Assembly: GCA_001779455.1 (NCBI GenBank) | Contig: MFKE01000016.1 | Coordinates: 56,397 to 77,761 of the forward strand | Source of the DNA: Candidatus Gottesmanbacteria bacterium RIFOXYB1_FULL_47_11 | GTDB taxonomy: Bacteria > Patescibacteriota > Microgenomatia > UBA10105 > UBA927 | Reading direction: 5' to 3' | DNA length: 21,365 nucleotides | Shown here: positions 6,010 to 12,424 of the stretch, piece by piece | Position numbering within the stretch: the stretch's first letter is position 1 | Layout of the letters: the number at the start of each line of letters is the position of its first letter | Notes under the pieces: generated by a model | Seen by the model: the letters and a program-made list of their open reading frames with translations, nothing else | Databases searched by the model: none | Told to the model about the DNA's origin: nothing | Program-made: the position numbers and the translations under genes

Positions 6010-6046
6010 TTATAGGATCGAATGGTCCTAGACCCGCATGCTCAGC
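6008..6046 (+). repeat. Cassette repeat copy 7 (last)
   Basis: AGTTATAGGATCGAATGG, then GGTCCTAGACC and GCATGCTCAGC, directly abutting ATG 6047. It is the reference copy for the family. No copy is seen on the 3' side of the hydrolase gene that follows. Confidence 0.8.
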
Positions 6047-6643
6047 ATGGTTACGAAATCTAAAAAAATCAATTGCATCATTATCCACGGGTGCCCACCC
6101 AATCCTGAAACGAATATCATGTCAAAAGCACGGTATTTCCATCATTGGATATTCTGGACAAAGCGTGAGCTGACGAAACGCGGCATACCAACGGATAATC
6201 CGGTAATGCCCGAGCCTTGGCATCCGGATTATGACAAATTCAAGAAGGAAATTGAAAAATATAATATAACGGAGAATACGATTCTCATCGGGCATTCCTG
6301 CGGATGTGCATTCTTGGTGCGTTGGTTGGGAGAGACAAAACAAAAAATAAAAAAGTTAATACTTGTGGCGCCGTGGAAACTCAACAGTAGAGGTGATAAA
6401 TGGCGAAAACTATTTTATGAATATCCCATCGACAAGACGGTTAAAGAACGTGTAAGGGAAATAATAATGTTTACGGCGGATAATGAAAATGAAAACGGCA
6501 AAAAAAGTCTCAAGATTTTTCAGGATGCACTGGGAGGGAAAATAATAGAGCTCAAAGGAATGGGTCATTTTGTTTTTGAAGACATGGGGACGGAAGAATT
6601 TCCGGAATTGTTAGAAGAAGTGATGCAGACCTGCTCCTTTTAA
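6047..6643 (+). CDS. Alpha/beta hydrolase of the RBBP9/YdeN type
   Basis: 198 residues from ATG 6047; an in-frame ATG at 6038 lies inside the repeat. The nucleophile motif GHSCG carries S84, the acid is probably D145 in FTADNENE, and the catalytic His is H174 in GMGHF. An early HG motif (IIIHGCPPNP) forms the oxyanion region. Length and layout fit the small serine hydrolases of the RBBP9/YdeN family, whose substrates are mostly unknown. The gene is preceded by repeat copy 7, but none follows. Its TAA overlaps the stop of the oppositely oriented EamA gene by four bases, so this gene marks the right edge of the array and may be either last cargo or ancestral chromosome. Confidence 0.8.
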   Translation: MVTKSKKINCIIIHGCPPNPETNIMSKARYFHHWIFWTKRELTKRGIPTDNPVMPEPWHPDYDKFKKEIEKYNITENTILIGHSCGCAFLVRWLGETKQKIKKLILVAPWKLNSRGDKWRKLFYEYPIDKTVKERVREIIMFTADNENENGKKSLKIFQDALGGKIIELKGMGHFVFEDMGTEEFPELLEEVMQTCSF

Positions 6644-7065
6644 AACTTCCCAAATGCAATAATATACGTGCCCGCAAGCATGAGAACGGCTCCGGTGATT
6701 ATAGAAAGTGACACTTTCTCGTGCAGGAAAATAACTGCCAGGATCACCGTGAGGGCAAGGCTTAATTTATCAATCGGCGCTACTTGTGATGCTTGGCCCA
6801 ACTGCAATGCTCGAAAGTAGAAGAGCCAGGACAAACCGGTTGCCAAACCCGATAATACCAGGAAAAATACTGAATATCCGGAAAGTGATCCGATGTGTTT
6901 CCAGGTGCCCTGGTATATAACCACGCCCCATGCAAAGATGAGTATCACGATAGTTCGTATTGCCGTAGCGAGATTAGAATTTACGTCACGAATGCCGATT
7001 TTTGCCAATATGGCGGTGAGAGAAGCAAAGAATGCGGAAAGGAGTGCAAAGACAAACCAATTCAT
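6640..7065 (-). CDS. EamA/DMT half-transporter
   Basis: 141 residues from the ATG at 7065 (MNWFVFALLSAFFASLTAIL). About five membrane helices form a single EamA domain, with the end helix pattern FLHEKVSLSIITGAVLMLAG typical of small drug/metabolite transporter subunits of about 140 residues. Such halves work as dimers; the substrate is unknown. A longer frame upstream adds 12 residues that look like leader. A TACACT -10 (7072-7077) ends six bases before this ATG and supports it. The gene lies downstream of the PAP2 gene, in the same direction. Confidence 0.8.
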   Translation of the reverse strand: MNWFVFALLSAFFASLTAILAKIGIRDVNSNLATAIRTIVILIFAWGVVIYQGTWKHIGSLSGYSVFFLVLSGLATGLSWLFYFRALQLGQASQVAPIDKLSLALTVILAVIFLHEKVSLSIITGAVLMLAGTYIIAFGKF

Positions 7066-7071
7066 GGATAT

Positions 7072-7077
7072 AGTGTA
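7072..7077 (-). promoter_or_regulatory. -10 box of the EamA gene
   Basis: TACACT on the - strand, six bases before ATG 7065. This would give an essentially leaderless mRNA. Confidence 0.35.
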
Positions 7078-7101
7078 CCAAAAATATGCGACAGCAGACA
7101 A

Positions 7102-7980
7102 TTATTTTCCTTGTGCCACCTGGTAGGATACTTGTTTTTTCCTGATATATTCCACTATTTTGTATGCAGCAGAGGCGTAGATAATCCCGATAATTCCGTC
7201 GATGACGTAGTGTTCGCCCAGATAAATGATGGCAAACCACACGCCATACACATACGGGAGCGCAAGAAGCGACCAGCGCTTTAATTTCCTGGTAAGAAAC
7301 AGGAATATTAGCCACGGATAGGCCGCGTGAAGCGACGGCACTGCGGCAACCAGATTGGCGCCGAAGAATTTATATATAGAAGGCACGGATATCGGGTGCG
7401 CAAACGACCCCATAACCTTGTCCATAATTTTGGCAAGGGGCGGTATGTATCCCTGATTGCTTGCCATCCACGGCGGCATAGCGGGGAATATGATATAGGT
7501 GACAAATGCCATGTACGAAAGGATAAGAAAACCGGTTGTATAGTCCTTAAATAATTTCCGGTCATAGATCCAAAATGTAAATGCAAACACCATGGGGATA
7601 ATAAAATGCGAGATATAGAGAACCACGGATACATAGTCATACCAGTGGAGAGTGATGCCGTCGAATAATGACTGTTGCAGTGTGATAGTCGGTAAAAATC
7701 CGAACATGAGCTGATCGGCCTGTATCATCTGAAATATATTCACGGATTTTGTTAGGTGAGGGACAAGACCGCGAAGATACTCGTACCCAAAGAGAAGAAG
7801 AAGTACCGGCATCCAATCCTGTAAGAACTGTTTTGTGCGTCCGATAAGAAGCGTCCCGATGATGGCGAACGCGAAAAATTGGTCCGGCGCAAACCACGCG
7901 CGGTGCCATAACATATAGATGCTTACCCCGACGATATACAGAATTGGGATCGCGTACATGTATTTTTGATAACTACCCAT
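7102..7980 (-). CDS. PAP2-superfamily membrane phosphatase (Aur1/IPT-like)
   Basis: 292 residues starting at ATG 7980 (MGSYQKYMYAIPILYIVGVS). At least six hydrophobic helices are visible. The PAP2 active-site motifs are clear: PSLHAAYP at 215-222 and GEHYVIDG at 255-262, with catalytic H218, H257 and D261. The layout resembles the inositol-phosphorylceramide-synthase/phosphatase PAP2 branch, which dephosphorylates or transfers head groups of phospholipids or polyprenyl phosphates at the membrane surface. An open frame extends 51 codons upstream but overlaps the kinase gene and lacks helix character. TAGAAT at 7989-7994 supports the chosen start. The gene lies 49 bp after the kinase stop and may be partly co-transcribed with it. 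Confidence 0.85.
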   Translation of the reverse strand: MGSYQKYMYAIPILYIVGVSIYMLWHRAWFAPDQFFAFAIIGTLLIGRTKQFLQDWMPVLLLLFGYEYLRGLVPHLTKSVNIFQMIQADQLMFGFLPTITLQQSLFDGITLHWYDYVSVVLYISHFIIPMVFAFTFWIYDRKLFKDYTTGFLILSYMAFVTYIIFPAMPPWMASNQGYIPPLAKIMDKVMGSFAHPISVPSIYKFFGANLVAAVPSLHAAYPWLIFLFLTRKLKRWSLLALPYVYGVWFAIIYLGEHYVIDGIIGIIYASAAYKIVEYIRKKQVSYQVAQGK

Positions 7981-7988
7981 AGTGTTGT

Positions 7989-7994
7989 ATTCTA
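7989..7994 (-). promoter_or_regulatory. -10 box of the PAP2 gene
   Basis: TAGAAT on the - strand (5 of 6 consensus bases), eight bases before ATG 7980. Confidence 0.4.
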
Positions 7995-8029
7995 CTATTT
8001 TTCTGCTAAAGAAGAAACAGGGCATGGAG

Positions 8030-9022
8030 CTATGAGTGTTTGATGGGAAGCTCAACGGTGAATACACTGCCCGTTTTTGGTTTGCTTTCGACGCGGATCG
8101 CGCCACTGTGACGGTCGACAATTTGTTTGGCAATAGAAAGTCCTAAGCCATATCCCGATACCGTGGTTTTTGTCCTGGATTTATCTGCCCGGTAGAACCG
8201 GTCAAAAAGATGAGGAATATCTTCAGGATGAATTCCGATCCCCCGATCTTCAATATGGATGATTACGTGGCTATCTTTTTTTTGACTGGTTATGCGGACC
8301 ATTTTCCCTTTTGGGCTATATTTCACCGCGTTATCCAGTAATATGACAAATAATTCTGTCAGGAGTGGGGGGTTGCCTTCCAGTGATATGTTGCTGACAT
8401 TTGTTTCTATGGATATATGTTTTGCCGCAGCAGAAGTTGCCATCTTGCGCACTGCCTCTTTTACGATGGTAGTAAGTTTGACCGGTTCAACCGGCATGCC
8501 GTTGGTACCTTTTTGATATTGAGTAAGTTTGATAAGCCCGTCTGATAATGTCTGGAGTGCGTTGACCTCTTCGAGATTGCTTTGCAGGAGTTTTTTTGCA
8601 GTCTCTATCGAAAGTGTTTTGCTGCGCAGATTGACTTCGATTTCAGATTTAAGAGATGTCAGAGGCGTCCGTAGCTCATGAGATGCATCGGTGATAAAAC
8701 GGTTTTGTTCATCTACCATATCCGCGATAGGTTTCAGGGTCCGCCCTGCCAAAAAATAGCCGGCAAGTGCTGATCCGGCGAAAATGATAATGTTGATAGC
8801 TGCTAATCTTAACATCAGCCGGTCTTTAATTTCGTCGATATCAGCACGATCAAATAGTATGGGGGGCGGGAACCTGCGTTCTATCCGTACCCTCTCTATG
8901 CGTTCAAACCTGTCTAGTTCACTTGTTAATACCCGGAAGATAACAATGCTGAACGACATGCTCACAAGCATGATAATAAGAAGGTACCAGGCAGTTAATT
9001 TGATGCGTGCAGAGTGAAACAT
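8030..9022 (-). CDS. Membrane sensor histidine kinase
   Basis: 330 residues. Two membrane helices (about 11-32 and 72-93) enclose a short extracytoplasmic loop of some 39 residues, rich in Arg and Glu. A short linker then leads to the dimerisation domain FITDASHELRTPLTSLKSEI with phospho-acceptor H115. ATPase boxes follow: N box LLDNAVKYSPKG (N231), G1 EDRGIGI (258-264), F box LFDRFYRAD and G2 GYGLGLSIA (290-298). Only a rudimentary HAMP region is present. The small sensor loop suggests detection of a membrane or metal signal rather than a large ligand. It follows the response regulator with a one-base gap, so the two form an operon. Confidence 0.93.
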   Translation of the reverse strand: MFHSARIKLTAWYLLIIMLVSMSFSIVIFRVLTSELDRFERIERVRIERRFPPPILFDRADIDEIKDRLMLRLAAINIIIFAGSALAGYFLAGRTLKPIADMVDEQNRFITDASHELRTPLTSLKSEIEVNLRSKTLSIETAKKLLQSNLEEVNALQTLSDGLIKLTQYQKGTNGMPVEPVKLTTIVKEAVRKMATSAAAKHISIETNVSNISLEGNPPLLTELFVILLDNAVKYSPKGKMVRITSQKKDSHVIIHIEDRGIGIHPEDIPHLFDRFYRADKSRTKTTVSGYGLGLSIAKQIVDRHSGAIRVESKPKTGSVFTVELPIKHS

Positions 9023-9023
9023 T

Positions 9024-9689
9024 TTAGTTTTTCTTTGCTAATTTATACCCGAATCCCCGGACGGTATTGATAAGCGTCGGCTTGCCGAGTTTATTTCTCA
9101 AATATCCGATATATACCTCGACGGTGTTTGGCAGAATGTCCGCATCGTAATTCCATACATGGGAAATAATCTGGTCTTTCGTGAGGATTTTATTGGGGTG
9201 CCTCATTAAGTATTCAAGGAGCGAAAACTCGCGACTGGACAGTTGAATCAAAATTCCACCACGGCGCACCTCAAACGATGATGTGTCAAGTGAAAGATCT
9301 CCCACCGCGAGCGTCGTTCCTATGGCGTGCTTTGGTCTCCGGCTGAGGGCGCGGATACGTGCTAGTAATTCTTCAAATGCAAATGGTTTGGTCAGGTAGT
9401 CGTCTGCGCCGGAGTTTAGCCCTGTTACTTTATCAGTCAGTTGTCCTCTGGCTGTCAGCATGAGTATTGGTGTATGAATGTTGTTGCTTCTTAATTTTTT
9501 ACATATTGTTATTCCGTCCATACCGGGGAGCAGAAGATCCAAAAGAATGATGTCATAATCTTCCGTTGACGCCAGGTCAAACCCGTCCGTCCCGTCGTAC
9601 GCCACATCTACGGCATGGGATTCCTGCTGAAGACCGAGTTTGATGGAATTGGCGATTTTATGTTCGTCTTCGACGATAAGTATGCGCAT
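9024..9689 (-). CDS. OmpR/PhoB-family response regulator
   Basis: 221 residues. Receiver domain 1-115: acidic pocket E7/D8, phospho-acceptor D51 in LLDLLLPGMDG, switch T79 in MLTARG and K101 in YLTKPF. A winged-helix DNA-binding domain occupies about 128-220, with SSREFSLLEYLMRHPNKILT and TVEVYIGYLRNKLGKP. OmpR-type regulators bind direct repeats with about 11-bp period, often overlapping the -35 region. Just such a repeat (CTCAG-N6-CTCAG) is present before this gene, the DUF5666 gene and the exporter adaptor gene, which suggests autoregulation and a small local regulon. Confidence 0.95.
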   Translation of the reverse strand: MRILIVEDEHKIANSIKLGLQQESHAVDVAYDGTDGFDLASTEDYDIILLDLLLPGMDGITICKKLRSNNIHTPILMLTARGQLTDKVTGLNSGADDYLTKPFAFEELLARIRALSRRPKHAIGTTLAVGDLSLDTSSFEVRRGGILIQLSSREFSLLEYLMRHPNKILTKDQIISHVWNYDADILPNTVEVYIGYLRNKLGKPTLINTVRGFGYKLAKKN

Positions 9690-9698
9690 GGTGAGGCT

Positions 9699-9730
9699 AT
9701 TATACAGCGATGAGCTGAGAATTGGCTGAG
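9699..9730 (-). promoter_or_regulatory. Regulator promoter with CTCAG direct-repeat box
   Basis: On the - strand, CTCAG (9730-9726) and CTCAG (9719-9715) are 11 bp apart. A perfect TATAAT (9704-9699) begins after a 10-bp gap and ends nine bases before ATG 9689. The direct repeat takes the place of a -35 box. Confidence 0.6.
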
Positions 9731-9741
9731 CGGGTGAAGAG

Positions 9742-9984
9742 TTATCGAAAATAGGGGAAAAGAAAAAGATAGAAGCCCGTGATCCCCATCATTCCTAAAA
9801 TAAAAGTAAACACAACACTCAGTTGGTGATGAAGAGTGCGGATTATCATGGGATCGAATGACAGATAGTTCCCACTGTATAAACAGAGTCCTGTTGAGGT
9901 CATAACCAGACCCGTGATGAGGATAAATACCACTAACAACCGGTGAATTTTTTTTGCCAATAAATAGACATTCGTATTTTTCAT
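9742..9984 (-). CDS. Two-helix small membrane protein (PepSY-TM-like)
   Basis: 80 residues from the ATG at 9984 (MKNTNVYLLAKKIHRLLVVF). Two helices (about 15-36 and 55-76) each start near His residues (KKIHR; RTLHHQLS), as in the membrane parts of PepSY-associated or cytochrome b561-like proteins. Haem or metal binding is possible but unproven. The longer open frame upstream runs through a hairpin and is unlikely to be translated. TATAAT at 9991-9996 supports this start. It lies between the DUF5666 gene and the two-component genes, so a shared function with them is plausible. Confidence 0.6.
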   Translation of the reverse strand: MKNTNVYLLAKKIHRLLVVFILITGLVMTSTGLCLYSGNYLSFDPMIIRTLHHQLSVVFTFILGMMGITGFYLFLFPYFR

Positions 9985-9990
9985 ATCTAT

Positions 9991-9996
9991 ATTATA
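9991..9996 (-). promoter_or_regulatory. -10 box of the two-helix membrane protein gene
   Basis: Perfect TATAAT on the - strand, six bases before ATG 9984. No CTCAG repeat lies upstream of it. Confidence 0.45.
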
Positions 9997-10000
9997 CGAC

Positions 10001-10022
10001 AACCCCGGTATACACCGGGGTT
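10001..10022 (-). terminator. GC-rich hairpin after the DUF5666 gene
   Basis: AACCCCGGT (10001-10009) and ACCGGGGTT (10014-10022) form a perfect 9-bp stem with a 4-base loop, 20 bp after the DUF5666 stop. The T-run after it is poor, so termination is likely but not certain. Confidence 0.55.
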
Positions 10023-10042
10023 TGCCAAACACCAAAAAATGC

Positions 10043-10456
10043 TTAAGGCATTGGTGTCGGTCCGCGCATGACGGGGTCAATCTGCACGTTAGTTGCGGTG
10101 ACACTTCCGTCGGAATTTGTTGTCCCGAAGGCTGCTACCCGCGTACCGACCGTTAGGTCACTTATCTCTCCCTGTGCTGCTTTATTGATACTTGTGGAAC
10201 TTGTTAAGACCACAATTTTTGAAGATCCGTCGGGTAGTTTTACCGTCATGGTATTTTTATCGACCGATAAAATATCTCCGGCGACACCTCCGCCGTTTCT
10301 TCCCCTCGCGCCCAGTTGTCCGCTGCCTCCTCTTATACCGAAGTTTTCTCCAAATGACGCGCGTTGAGATTTTTGATATTGCATCCCGCCGAAAAAGCCC
10401 AATCCGCCTCCGACGAGTATGGCAATAAGAACCAAAGCTGTTACATTATTTTTCAT
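10043..10456 (-). CDS. DUF5666-type exported protein
   Basis: 137 residues. An N-terminal membrane anchor (about 5-25, VTALVLIAILVGGGLGFFGG) is followed by a Gly/Arg-rich linker, then an OB-like beta domain: AGDILSVDKNTMTVKLPDGS, then TSINKAAQG, SDLTVGTRVAAFG and DGSVTATNVQ. This matches the G-x-I-x-x-V-D-x-x-T-x-T-V ... V-G-x-x-V pattern of DUF5666 proteins, which are exported and of unknown function. The gene has its own promoter with the CTCAG direct-repeat box, so it is a likely target of the adjacent response regulator. The leader contains the purine-rich AAGAAGGGCGG before the ATG. Confidence 0.75.
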   Translation of the reverse strand: MKNNVTALVLIAILVGGGLGFFGGMQYQKSQRASFGENFGIRGGSGQLGARGRNGGGVAGDILSVDKNTMTVKLPDGSSKIVVLTSSTSINKAAQGEISDLTVGTRVAAFGTTNSDGSVTATNVQIDPVMRGPTPMP

Positions 10457-10485
10457 TTTTGTTATTCACCGCCCTTCTTACAGAT

Positions 10486-10517
10486 AGTATCCGTTATATA
10501 ACTGAGAATTGACTGAA
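10486..10517 (-). promoter_or_regulatory. DUF5666-gene promoter with CTCAG-type direct repeat
   Basis: On the - strand, TTCAG (10517-10513) and CTCAG (10506-10502) have the 11-bp period. GATACT (10491-10486, 4 of 6) begins exactly 10 bp downstream; TACTAT two bases further is an alternative -10. The core CTGAGAATTGRCTGA (+ strand) is shared with the regulator's own promoter. Confidence 0.55.
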
Positions 10518-10520
10518 TAA

Positions 10521-11744
10521 TTATTCATACCGGAGAGCCTCAATAGGTTGTAGATCTGATGCCTTTTTGGCAGGGTACCAGCCGAAGAGAATACCGATTG
10601 TTGCAGATACGGCAAATGCGATTAGAATGGCGGCGGGCGATATAACAAAAGTAGAGCTTGTTGCCAGCGATATGACGTATGAGGTCAGAATTCCAACAAT
10701 GATACCGATGACTCCGCCGGTGAATGTGAGCATGATGGATTCGGCTAAAAATTGAAGTGTAATCGTTTTCTTTTTGGCGCCGAGGGCTTTCCGCAGTCCG
10801 ATTTCACGTGTGCGTTCGGTTACCGTCACAAGCATAATGTTCATAATACCGATACCGCCCACAATGAGAGAGATTGCGGCTATACCGGAAAGAAGTGATG
10901 TAAAAGTGCCGGTGATCGATGATGCGGTGTTTAAAATATCCTGTTGCGAGAATATGGAAAAGTCTGCCTGTGTCGGGTCATTAAATTTATGGCGTGCCAA
11001 AAGCAGATAGCCGACTTCATTCTGCGCGTCAGTCATCACCTCCGCGCTTTTGGCTTCTAGTGATATAGAACTCACGTAATCTATGCCGAAGAGCACTTTT
11101 TGTGCAGTCGTCAAAGGCACATAGACGATATCATCCTGATTTTGAAATCCGGACCCGCCTTTACTGGTCGTAATGCCGATAATGGTGAATGTCTGTCCGC
11201 TTATTCGTATTGTTTGCCCGATGGGGGAGGCATTTTCTCCAAACAGATTTGTGACGACCTGTGGTCCTACTACGGCGACCTTCGAAAGACTATCAACGTG
11301 CTGTTCGGTGATAAATGACCCTGAGGAGATGGTCACTTTATGCACATCAGTATAGACGGCTGTTGCGCCGACAATTTGCGTATTAGTGTTTGTGTTGCCC
11401 GTTGTTACCTGAGCGCGCCGTTGTAACTCAGGAGAAACGTTTCGGACGGAAGTGATTTGACCAGATGTTTCGATGGCTTTCGCATCTTCGAGTGTAAGCG
11501 TCGTTCCGCCGCCAAAAGCTCCCTGCACTGCGCCAGTGCGTTGAGCGGACGGTTGTACCGTAAGGAGATTTGATCCCAGTGATTGGATCTGACTTTGGAC
11601 TGATGCCTGTGTAGCCTGTCCCAAAGAAATGAGCGCAATCACGCTTCCTATCCCGATAACGATGCCCAGGATTGCAAGGGCCGTCCGCATTTTATTTACG
11701 GTTAGTGTAGCAATTGCCTCTAAAAATAATTCTTGATAATCCAT
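10521..11744 (-). CDS. MacB/FtsX-type ABC permease
   Basis: 407 residues. The N-terminal MacB core pattern (IATLTVNKMRTALAILGIVI, GIGSVIALISLGQ) carries the first membrane helix. A large extracytoplasmic domain spans about 45-275. Three C-terminal helices carry the FtsX signature (IVGGIGIMNIMLVTVTERTR, EIGLRKALGAKK, GWYPAKKASDLQPIEALRYE). Such permeases do not move substrate through their helices; they couple ATP hydrolysis to mechanical work on an extracytoplasmic adaptor to export peptides, antibiotics or lipids. It lies two bases after the ATPase gene and forms one operon with it and the adaptor. Confidence 0.92.
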   Translation of the reverse strand: MDYQELFLEAIATLTVNKMRTALAILGIVIGIGSVIALISLGQATQASVQSQIQSLGSNLLTVQPSAQRTGAVQGAFGGGTTLTLEDAKAIETSGQITSVRNVSPELQRRAQVTTGNTNTNTQIVGATAVYTDVHKVTISSGSFITEQHVDSLSKVAVVGPQVVTNLFGENASPIGQTIRISGQTFTIIGITTSKGGSGFQNQDDIVYVPLTTAQKVLFGIDYVSSISLEAKSAEVMTDAQNEVGYLLLARHKFNDPTQADFSIFSQQDILNTASSITGTFTSLLSGIAAISLIVGGIGIMNIMLVTVTERTREIGLRKALGAKKKTITLQFLAESIMLTFTGGVIGIIVGILTSYVISLATSSTFVISPAAILIAFAVSATIGILFGWYPAKKASDLQPIEALRYE

Positions 11745-11746
11745 AA

Positions 11747-12421
11747 TTAAATAATTTTTCCGTCGTGGACGTGAATAATGCGCTTGGCGTGTTCGGCAAT
11801 GTCCGGTTCATGGGTGATCATCACAATCGTGTGACCTTTTTTATGTAACTTTGTAAAAATTGCCATGATTTCTTCAGCTTGTGCACTGGCAATGTTCCCG
11901 GTTGGTTCATCTGCCAAAATAAGTGCGGGATTGAGGACGAGCGCCCGCGCTATGGCGACCCGCTGTTGTTGCCCTCCGGAAATCTGATTGGTTGCGTGAT
12001 GCAGTCGGTCTCCAAGACCCACCATCTCCAGGAATTTTTTCGCAGTTGCTTCGCGTTCAACTTTAGGAATTCCGGCATACATCATCGGGATCGCGACATT
12101 TTTCATCGTTGTTGTCCGCGGTAACAGATTAAATGCCTGAAATACGAATCCGATTTTTCGATTTCTGATATCTGCTAGCTCATCATCAGTGAGATTTTCT
12201 ACATTTTCTCCGTCGAGGATGTACGTTCCGCTTGTCGGCCGGTCGAGTGCTCCCAGTACATGCATCAGCGTAGATTTGCCGGATCCTGATGGCCCCATGA
12301 TGGCGACAAACTCCCCTTTATGAATTGTGAATGAAACGTCATCCACTGCAACCGTTTCGATTGATTCCGTTTTATATATTTTGGAAAGATGAGAAACTTC
12401 GATGATCGGTCGGACGGCCAT
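11747..12421 (-). CDS. MacB/LolD-type ABC ATPase
   Basis: 224 residues. Walker [10 protein letters not shown] (43-51), Q-loop FQAFNLLPR, signature [15 protein letters not shown] (147-161), Walker [10 protein letters not shown] and the switch His in MITHEPD. The family usually has GNLDS after Walker B, where this protein reads GNIASA: the D-loop Asp is replaced, a mild oddity that may alter ATP-site communication. It provides the cytoplasmic energy unit for the permease encoded two bases downstream. The adaptor gene ends three bases upstream of its start. Confidence 0.93.
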   Translation of the reverse strand: MAVRPIIEVSHLSKIYKTESIETVAVDDVSFTIHKGEFVAIMGPSGSGKSTLMHVLGALDRPTSGTYILDGENVENLTDDELADIRNRKIGFVFQAFNLLPRTTTMKNVAIPMMYAGIPKVEREATAKKFLEMVGLGDRLHHATNQISGGQQQRVAIARALVLNPALILADEPTGNIASAQAEEIMAIFTKLHKKGHTIVMITHEPDIAEHAKRIIHVHDGKII

Positions 12422-12424
12422 ACA

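Larger units (their letters stand above)
1387..6046 (+). mobile_element. Cassette-like array of single genes separated by related repeats
   Basis: At least seven related repeats separate one- or two-gene units of mixed function, all in one direction. Repeats sit at the 3' edge of one gene (stops at 1627, 3877, 5010 and 6007 overlap or run through them) and at the 5' edge of the next. This is the layout of an integron cassette array or of dif-flanked modules. Typical GTTRRRY/RYYYAAC attC ends are not seen, and no integrase or transposase is in the window. An alternative is a family of mobile intergenic palindromes that inserts at gene starts. Mobility is inference. Confidence 0.5.

Noticed and set aside
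1628..6046. Canonical integron attC sites
   Set aside because: GTTRRRY and RYYYAAC ends that pair with each other are not found; only GTTATA-like starts. The array resembles an integron in layout, but I do not claim attC.
1628..6046. CRISPR array
   Set aside because: Repeats are 190-1200 bp apart, diverged, and separated by genes rather than by uniform short spacers.
2833..6046. Xer/dif-flanked modules
   Set aside because: The repeat lacks the 11-6-11 dif layout and its TTATGTTAA-like arm.
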